Below, piece by piece: positions 58,954 through 64,000 of a DNA stretch of 64,000 bases; positions within the stretch are counted from its first letter, which is position 1; each line of letters begins with the position of its first letter. This DNA comes from Xanthomonas chitinilytica (lineage in GTDB: Bacteria; Pseudomonadota; Gammaproteobacteria; Xanthomonadales; Xanthomonadaceae): the NCBI RefSeq assembly GCF_026107455.2, contig NZ_JAPCHY010000008.1:124001-188000 (forward strand). The letters are read 5' to 3'. The position numbers were made by a program, and so were the translations under genes. The notes under the pieces were generated by a model. It had not been told where the DNA came from and did no database searches. It saw only the letters and a program-made list of their open reading frames with translations.

Positions 58954-59928
58954 ATGAACCTCCATTCCTCCCTGACCGAACTGCGCCAGCTGCTGGGCAT
59001 CGAGCGCAATACCACGCGCCATGGCGAGAAGTGGATATCCGGGATCGGGGCATTGCTGGGCATCGTGTCTGTCTACGGGATCTCGTGTTGGGCGTTTCCG
59101 TTGCAGGCGGCCGGTGCGATGGGCAGCCTGTTGATGGTGACCTCGATGGGCGCGTCCGCGGTGCTGCTGTTCGCCGTGCCCCAGGGGGCGCTGTCGCAAC
59201 CGTGGCCGGTGCTGGGTGGGCACCTGCTTTCCGCCTGTATCGGCGTGAGTTGCCAGAAGCTGTTTCCGGGCCAGGGCTGGACTGCGGCCGTCGCCGTGGG
59301 GCTGGCGGTGCTGGGCATGCACTATCTGCGCTGCATCCATCCTCCCGGCGGTGCCACCGCGCTGGCGGCGGTGATAGGTGGTCCCGAACTGCAGGCGTTG
59401 GGTTATCACTATCTGCTGGTTCCGGTGCTGATCAACGTGGTGGCCATCCTGTCCCTGGCAGTCGTGTTCAATGCGATGTTCCCCTGGCGCCGTTACCCGG
59501 CCCATCTGCACAGGCGTCGCGCGCCCAGCGAGGTGACGCGATCTTCGGAGCGCCAGTTCGAACTGACACAGGAGGACTTCTCCGCCGCCATGGAGCAATT
59601 GAATTCCTACGTGGACATCACCGCGGAGAATCTCACCGAGCTGCTGGAACTGGCCAAGCAGCACGCGGAACGGAACATCACCCACCCTGGGGAAATCAGC
59701 GCCGGCCGTTGCTACAGCAACGGCAAGCTCGGCAAGCTTTGGAGCGTGCGCCGGGTAGTGATGCAGGACGAAGTACCTGCGAACGCGGACGTCGGCGGTG
59801 TCCACTATCGCGTGTTGGCCGGTGAAAATGCCGGACAGTCCGGTGCCTGCGCGCCGGTTGAATTCCGCCAGTGGGCGCGCTTCGAAGTCGTACCGCAGGG
59901 CAACGGACGCTGGATGAAGGCCTCCTGA
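58954..59928 (+). CDS. HPP-family membrane protein
   Basis: A 324-residue protein. About four or five transmembrane helices form the HPP domain with the signature CIHPPGGATALAAVIGG. HPP proteins have been linked to nitrite transport in chloroplasts and are otherwise uncharacterised. The soluble C-terminal 150 residues contain an acidic helix (LTQEDFSAAMEQLNSYVDIT) and a beta-rich end, of unknown role. Monocistronic. Confidence 0.88.
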   Translation: MNLHSSLTELRQLLGIERNTTRHGEKWISGIGALLGIVSVYGISCWAFPLQAAGAMGSLLMVTSMGASAVLLFAVPQGALSQPWPVLGGHLLSACIGVSCQKLFPGQGWTAAVAVGLAVLGMHYLRCIHPPGGATALAAVIGGPELQALGYHYLLVPVLINVVAILSLAVVFNAMFPWRRYPAHLHRRRAPSEVTRSSERQFELTQEDFSAAMEQLNSYVDITAENLTELLELAKQHAERNITHPGEISAGRCYSNGKLGKLWSVRRVVMQDEVPANADVGGVHYRVLAGENAGQSGACAPVEFRQWARFEVVPQGNGRWMKAS

Positions 59929-60322
59929 CGTCCGAAATCCGGAAGCGGGGCCGCGTGTGCGGCGTGCTTCAAATGCCCGCCCGTGGTCAATGCGCCGGGC
60001 GGTGTTCGGATGTCTACGCGGCGCGTATTCATGCTCTACATGGCGATCGTCCCGCTACCGGCGTTGGTCGTGGCGGGCCGCGCTGTTCACGCCGATGGCG
60101 GCCGTGTCGCCACGGGTGGCGGGAAACACGAAGCGAATGTTCCCGTGGGCGGAGCCGGGAGCTCGTCTCTGCTCCCTTTCCCACCGGCCTCAAAGGTGAG
60201 AATGCGCGCCAAACTTTGAACCGCTGCCGCTGAAACGGTACCGATTCGGTTCGCATGGATGAACAGCTCCGGTCCCATCCTCCGGGACATTTGCGCGTGA
60301 ACTCGAAAGAGGCAATCGGCCC
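59929..60322. other. Intergenic region with a possible gene remnant
   Basis: 394 bp between the HPP gene and the minus-strand gene ending at 60323. A 69-codon frame from ATG 60010 to 60219 begins MSTRRVFMLYMAIVPLPALV, like an export signal, but the rest lacks any domain. It may be the broken start of a small redox protein gene. No other content recognised. Confidence 0.35.
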
Positions 60323-61045
60323 TCAGCTCTCTTCTTCGAACTTCTCGCGGTCCACCACGGCGTACACCTCGGTGCCCGCCACAGCCAGCAGCTCGGCGCG
60401 GTGGCCGGCATCCCACAGGTCGAACAGGGACGGGCCCCAGCCGTTTCGGCTTGGCGTGGACGGAGCGTGGGTGGCGACAATGCCACCTGCGGCATGGAAC
60501 CCGTGATCGTCGGTGAGTACCGCCCGCGCGCGGAGCTGGCCGAGTACTTCGAACATGTTGTGGTTGTAGGACCCATGGACGAACCCGTCGGCTATGCAGT
60601 CGCCGCCCACGATGACCCAGGCATCGGTACCAACGTGGCGGCAACGCAGGTCGCCGAGCACCGCGATGCGGCCGGTATCGCGGAGCGCGCCGTTCACGGT
60701 CAGATTGCCGGTCACCAGCAACAGGGAGGGCTGCAGCACGTCTCCATCGATGGTCAGGTCGCCGTTGAACACGATCGCATCGGTACTTCCCTGGTGCAGG
60801 GTGGCGATGTTGTCCGCCGCCAGTCGTGCTTCGATGGTGGGCAGTCGCTCGCGCAGGACCTGGCCGAATGCGAACAGCGTGCTGCAGAAGCCGCCTTCCA
60901 GAAATGCGATGACTTCGTCGATGTGGGCGACGTTGCGTCCGAGCTCGACGAGATCGTCCAGTTGCGGATTGGGGCTGCAGGGGAAATCGGGAAGGCCGTT
61001 GGCCGTCCAGCCATCGCTCGGGATACGGGTGGGATCGATCTGCAT
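60323..61045 (-). CDS. Hypothetical protein with beta-solenoid-like repeats
   Basis: A 240-residue protein without a signal peptide. The middle holds short strand-turn repeats (FNGDLTIDGDV, LLVTGNLTVNG, IAVLGDLRCRHV, WVIVGGDCIADG) that look like a small beta-helix, as in polymer-forming proteins. No catalytic motif. ATG 61045 gives MQIDPTRIPSDGW. Function unknown; it is monocistronic. Confidence 0.65.
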   Translation of the reverse strand: MQIDPTRIPSDGWTANGLPDFPCSPNPQLDDLVELGRNVAHIDEVIAFLEGGFCSTLFAFGQVLRERLPTIEARLAADNIATLHQGSTDAIVFNGDLTIDGDVLQPSLLLVTGNLTVNGALRDTGRIAVLGDLRCRHVGTDAWVIVGGDCIADGFVHGSYNHNMFEVLGQLRARAVLTDDHGFHAAGGIVATHAPSTPSRNGWGPSLFDLWDAGHRAELLAVAGTEVYAVVDREKFEEES

Positions 61046-61272
61046 GATGTGTCTTCCTTGAGTGGATCCGGTTGTGTCGCGAACGGTGCGTGGGACCATG
61101 CTGCCGGCGAGGCGGAGGATGATACCGGTGTACGCGCTGTGGGGATGGAGCCTGGCTTCTGTTGGCTCCAGAAGCAGAGAGCCGGGAACAGAGAAGTGGA
61201 ACCGGAGGTAAAGTGCATCCTTCGGGCTGGCCGCAAGCGGTCGGCAGCCTCGAGTTGGCGCAGGGGGGCGCT

Positions 61273-61638
61273 ATGAGGAGAGTTCTGGAAAGGTTGCGAC
61301 ACGCCGTAGCGGCGCTGTCCGCGGTCATGCTGCTGGGGTCCGTGGCGCATGCCCATCCCGGTGGTCTCAACAAGGAGGGCTGCCACAACGACCGCAGGAA
61401 TGGTGGCTACCACTGCCACCGTGCGGGCGCGTCAGGAACGTCGCATCGGGAGCCGGCGCGGCAATCCCTGGATGGCACGCCAGCCCGCGTGGCGCCGGCC
61501 GATCGAAGGGCGTTCCGGAACTGCGACGAGGCCCGTGCGGCCGGAGCGGCGCCCGTTCGCCGTGGTGATCCGGGCTACGGGCCGCACCTGGACCGGGACA
61601 ACGACGGTATCGGCTGCGAACCCTATCGCGGGCGATGA
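61273..61638 (+). CDS. Excalibur/YHYH-type secreted protein
   Basis: A 121-residue exported protein. A signal peptide (LSAVMLLGSVAHA) is followed by a small Cys/His motif (GGLNKEGCHNDRRNGGYHCH, a YHYH-like pattern). A C-terminal excalibur calcium-binding domain has FRNCDEARAAGAAP and LDRDNDGIGCEPYRG. Excalibur modules occur in bacterial surface proteins and nucleases; here no nuclease domain is attached. It ends near a perfect convergent hairpin. Confidence 0.85.
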   Translation: MRRVLERLRHAVAALSAVMLLGSVAHAHPGGLNKEGCHNDRRNGGYHCHRAGASGTSHREPARQSLDGTPARVAPADRRAFRNCDEARAAGAAPVRRGDPGYGPHLDRDNDGIGCEPYRGR

Positions 61639-61647
61639 GCGGGTGCA

Positions 61648-61680
61648 GCGGTTCGCCCGCTGCCGCAGCGGGCGAACCGC
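61648..61680. terminator. Perfect 15-bp hairpin between convergent genes
   Basis: GCGGTTCGCCCGCTG, loop CCG, CAGCGGGCGAACCGC: no mismatch. It is placed between the excalibur gene (plus) and exbD (minus). No T-run follows, so a bidirectional terminator is only the likeliest explanation. Confidence 0.65.
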
Positions 61681-61690
61681 TTCTGTCGGC

Positions 61691-62101
61691 CTACGGGCGG
61701 ACGAAGGCGATGCGCTGCATGCCGGTGGCTTCGGCTGCGGCGAGGATCTTTGCCAATCCTTCGTACTCGGCACCGGGGTCGGTTGCGATGCGCAGTTCGG
61801 GCAGGTTGCCGGCATGGGCCTGCGCCTGGGTTTGCAGGCGAGCCCGCAGTTCAGCCGCCGCGATCGGCATGCCGTCCCAGGTCATCTGGTTGGCCGCATC
61901 GAGACGCAGTTCGATCGGTGGCGGCGGATCGGGGCGATCGATGATCTTGTCTGTGGGCTGCGGCAGTTGCACGGTGATGGGCCGGGCCACGATGGGCGCG
62001 GTCACGATGAAGATGATCAACAACACCAGCATCACGTCCACCAAGGGCGTGACATTGATGTCCGCCAGCGGTCCGGAGTTTCCTGCAGTACTGAACGCCA
62101 T
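61691..62101 (-). CDS. exbD: ExbD/TolR-family biopolymer transport protein
   Basis: A 136-residue ExbD-like protein. A short cytoplasmic N terminus (PLADINVTPLVDVMLVLLIIF) carries the conserved transmembrane aspartate, followed by a periplasmic domain with PPPIELRLDAANQMTW. ExbD works with ExbB to power TonB. No exbB or tonB lies next to it, so it must pair with components encoded elsewhere, or is an extra copy. Confidence 0.94.
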   Translation of the reverse strand: MAFSTAGNSGPLADINVTPLVDVMLVLLIIFIVTAPIVARPITVQLPQPTDKIIDRPDPPPPIELRLDAANQMTWDGMPIAAAELRARLQTQAQAHAGNLPELRIATDPGAEYEGLAKILAAAEATGMQRIAFVRP

Positions 62102-62490
62102 GAGCTGCTCCCTGCAACGAGGCCGGTTGCCCCAGGGCCGAGATTACGCGTGCGCCTGGATTCCCTGAATCGACTGGCCGGGAGTGTTCAGTAGCCATTC
62201 CGCGAGTCGTGCATCCCGCGAGCGTCGGGGAGCCGGGGGCAGGAAAGCGACAAGGTGAGGCCGGATTCCCGGCAGCGTTGGAGCGGCGGCCATGCTGATG
62301 AAAGCGGAAGACATGCGGGGCCTGGGTGCCGGCTTGCTGCATCGCTCCGCCTTGCTGCCGGCCTTGGCCCCCGGGGGTGCCGACGGTCGACATCCATGGA
62401 AAAACGAGGGTCCGGGAACCGGATGAACCTACTGTGCTTGACACAGTATGGGTGGGGCGTTACTGTGCATGAAACAGTAATAGGTGGCGC
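62102..62490. other. Intergenic region with the PadR operators
   Basis: 389 bp between the divergent exbD and padR genes. Apart from the two palindromic operators at 62430-62480 nothing recognised; no coding frame of note. Confidence 0.6.
62430..62480. promoter_or_regulatory. Two tandem TACTGT-type palindromic operators
   Basis: TACTGTG-N5-CACAGTA (62430-62448, perfect arms) and TTACTGT-N7-ACAGTAA (62460-62480, perfect arms), centres 31 bp apart, about three helical turns. They end 10 bp before the PadR start codon, as expected for autorepression. Confidence 0.85.
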
Positions 62491-62838
62491 ATGGTAGAGC
62501 GAGACAACACGGGCCTGACCGAGCTGCGACGCGGGGTACTGGTACTGGCGGTGCTGTCGCGGCTGCAGGTGCCGCAGTACGGCTATTCGCTGAAACAGGC
62601 GCTGGCCGATGGCGGCATGCCGGTCGAGGAGGGAACGCTGTATCCGCTGCTGCGGCGGCTGGAAGGGCAGGGCCTGCTGACGAGCGAGTGGAACACCGAA
62701 TACGCGCCGCCGCGCCGCTACTACCAGCTGAGCGCGGAGGGGGCGCGGGTGTTCGCGATGCTGGTCGCGGCCTGGCGCGATCAGGTCAGGGTGATGGGCG
62801 GTTTTCTTGAGAGGGAGTCGGCTGATGAACACGAATGA
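62491..62838 (+). CDS. PadR-family transcriptional regulator
   Basis: A 115-residue short PadR regulator. The winged helix has LVLAVLSRLQVPQYGYSLKQAL, GTLYPLLRRLEGQGLLTSEWN and the wing PPRRYYQLSAEG. The next gene starts 14 bp inside its 3' end, so the two are translated together. This architecture matches PadR/HAAS pairs that sense envelope or ligand signals. Two palindromic sites lie immediately upstream. Confidence 0.93.
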   Translation: MVERDNTGLTELRRGVLVLAVLSRLQVPQYGYSLKQALADGGMPVEEGTLYPLLRRLEGQGLLTSEWNTEYAPPRRYYQLSAEGARVFAMLVAAWRDQVRVMGGFLERESADEHE

Positions 62839-63754
62839 GATCATCGAATCCTATGTGCGCGACGTGGCGACCTGCCTGCCGCGTGCGAAACGCAACGACG
62901 TGGCGTTCGAACTGCGTGCGCTGCTGGACGAAGAACTGGCCGCCCGTGCGCGGGACGCCGGCCGCGCGCCGGACAGGACGATGGCGATGGCGCTCCTGAA
63001 GGAGTTCGGTCGCCCGGCGGAAGCCGCGCAGCGCTATCACGCGCGGCCGGCGCTGATCGATGCCGCGGATACGCATCATTTCCTGATATGGGCGCTGGGA
63101 GGTGCGGTGGTGCTGGTCTTGCACGCGCTGCTGGGCCGGAGTGGTTTCGACGTGGAGGCGGCGTTCCTGCAATGGCTGGGCATCCTGCTGGTGTTCTTCG
63201 CGCTGGCCGGCTGGCTGCGTCGTCATCGTCCCGGCGGGTTCTGGTGGCAGCCGAAGCGCGGGCCGAACTGGATGCCGCGCGGTGTCTCGGCCTTGTCCAT
63301 GCTGGGAATCCTGGTGTTTCCCGTCGCCGTGTACGCGGCACCGGTGGCGTTCGCGAGGTTGCTGCTGCCCGATGTGGTTCCGGTGGATGGACTGGCATTG
63401 ACCGCGCAGTTCGCCGGCAGCTGGCAGCGCGGACTCACGCTGGCCTTCCTGGTCGCGATGGTGCTCCAGCATGGCGTCGCGTTGCTGCTCGGTGCCCGGC
63501 CGCCATGGCTGCGCCGGGTCGAGGTGGGCTTGAACCTGGGCCTTGGCGCGTTGCTCGTCGCCCATGCCTCGCCGATGACCGCGTCCGATGGCGGGCAGTT
63601 CAACGTATTCCGCCTGGCTGAAGCCAATGCCATTGCCTCGCCCATCTTCCTGGTGATCGGCGGAATGATGGTGCTGTTCGGGCTCTACTACGCCTACAGG
63701 GAGTGGACGTGCATCCGTCCTGCGCCGGCGCCGATCAAGGGCGCGGCGAGCTAG
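62825..63754 (+). CDS. Membrane protein paired with PadR (HAAS/DUF1700-like)
   Basis: A 309-residue protein. The N-terminal 85 residues form a helical cytoplasmic domain (IIESYVRDVATCLPRAKRNDVAFELRALL, part; LLKEFGRPAEAAQRY) typical of HAAS signalling domains next to PadR regulators. About six transmembrane helices follow. It probably modulates, or is regulated by, the PadR protein. It starts 14 bp before the end of padR. Start ATG 62825 is preferred over one upstream GTG-type codon. Confidence 0.85.
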   Translation: MNTNEIIESYVRDVATCLPRAKRNDVAFELRALLDEELAARARDAGRAPDRTMAMALLKEFGRPAEAAQRYHARPALIDAADTHHFLIWALGGAVVLVLHALLGRSGFDVEAAFLQWLGILLVFFALAGWLRRHRPGGFWWQPKRGPNWMPRGVSALSMLGILVFPVAVYAAPVAFARLLLPDVVPVDGLALTAQFAGSWQRGLTLAFLVAMVLQHGVALLLGARPPWLRRVEVGLNLGLGALLVAHASPMTASDGGQFNVFRLAEANAIASPIFLVIGGMMVLFGLYYAYREWTCIRPAPAPIKGAAS

Positions 63755-64000
63755 CGTGCCTTGGCACACGGGCCAGGCTCGAAGCCGACCCGTGGAGGAA
63801 CATCCAACCGGGGCGCCCCTGTTCTACCGGCTTTCCGGGGCGCGACCGCCTGCTTCTACTGGGCTTCGATGGCCGTGCCGGCATGGCCGAATGCAGGTAG
63901 AAGGTGCATCCATGGGCTATTGCATTGCGCATCCGCGATCGGGTCGCGTTCGATCCCAATCGCGTTCGTGGTCGCGCAACGGCCGCCTGCCATTCCAGGA

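Noticed and set aside
63703..63959. Short frames in the last 250 bp on both strands
   Set aside because: They lack coding character and ribosome-binding sites; the stretch after 63754 shows no recognisable feature.

Overview
The window is GC-rich, densely coded chromosomal DNA from a gammaproteobacterium of the Xanthomonadaceae/Lysobacteraceae (Lysobacter- or Luteimonas-like). The evidence is the purH-fis and prmA, aroQ-accB-accC, dsbD-cutA, groESL gene order, a TonB receptor under a TPP riboswitch, and many REP-like palindromes with the core GTAGGAGCGACGTCAGTCGC. Most of the window is ordinary core genome. The assignment is inferred from gene order and protein resemblance; no search was run.

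Layout. 1-11.3 kb (mostly minus strand): purH (cut by the window edge), fis, a DUF3426 membrane protein, prmA, two plus-strand membrane proteins, then aroQ/LprI-like/accB/accC and a dsbD-tlpA pair with cutA. 11.4-17.2 kb: a secreted endonuclease I, groESL with a sigma-32-type promoter and a degenerate CIRCE, and aroG preceded by a leader peptide with seven consecutive aromatic codons and a complete attenuator. 17.4-31.9 kb: GIY-YIG protein, AsmA-like protein, a persulfide-type ArsR/rhodanese pair divergent from an AhpD-like gene, a CoA-transferase, glnE, a queuosine-precursor transporter whose 3' end is tandemly duplicated, DUF2145/ELM1 genes, a RutE-like nitroreductase and a YceI lipoprotein. 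31.9-39.6 kb: a LysR regulator divergent from two metallo-beta-lactamase-fold genes, an I78 inhibitor, a siderophore-interacting protein with a His-rich PadR (YqjI/YqjH-like), and a SpoIIE/HATPase/STAS partner-switching operon. 39.8-42.5 kb: aceE.

42.6-49.5 kb is a visibly AT-richer, seven-gene minus-strand island. It has a tightly overlapping dcm, small orf, vsr and MvaI/BcnI-type endonuclease operon, followed by a second overlapping module: a GHKL ATPase, an unknown protein and a DUF6339-like protein. The module looks like an accessory defence system riding with a type II restriction-modification system and is the best candidate here for undescribed biology. A perfect palindrome overlaps the presumed dcm promoter and suggests autoregulation by the helix-turn-helix at the N terminus of the methyltransferase.

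49.7-64 kb: a thiamine-uptake operon (TPP riboswitch, TonB receptor, PnuC-like transporter), an APH-family kinase, an OafA-type acyltransferase with lipoprotein, an amidohydrolase, an HPP membrane protein, an unknown beta-rich protein, an excalibur protein, a solo ExbD, and a PadR-HAAS-like regulator/membrane pair behind two tandem palindromic operators. No rRNA, tRNA, CRISPR, transposase or prophage genes were seen.
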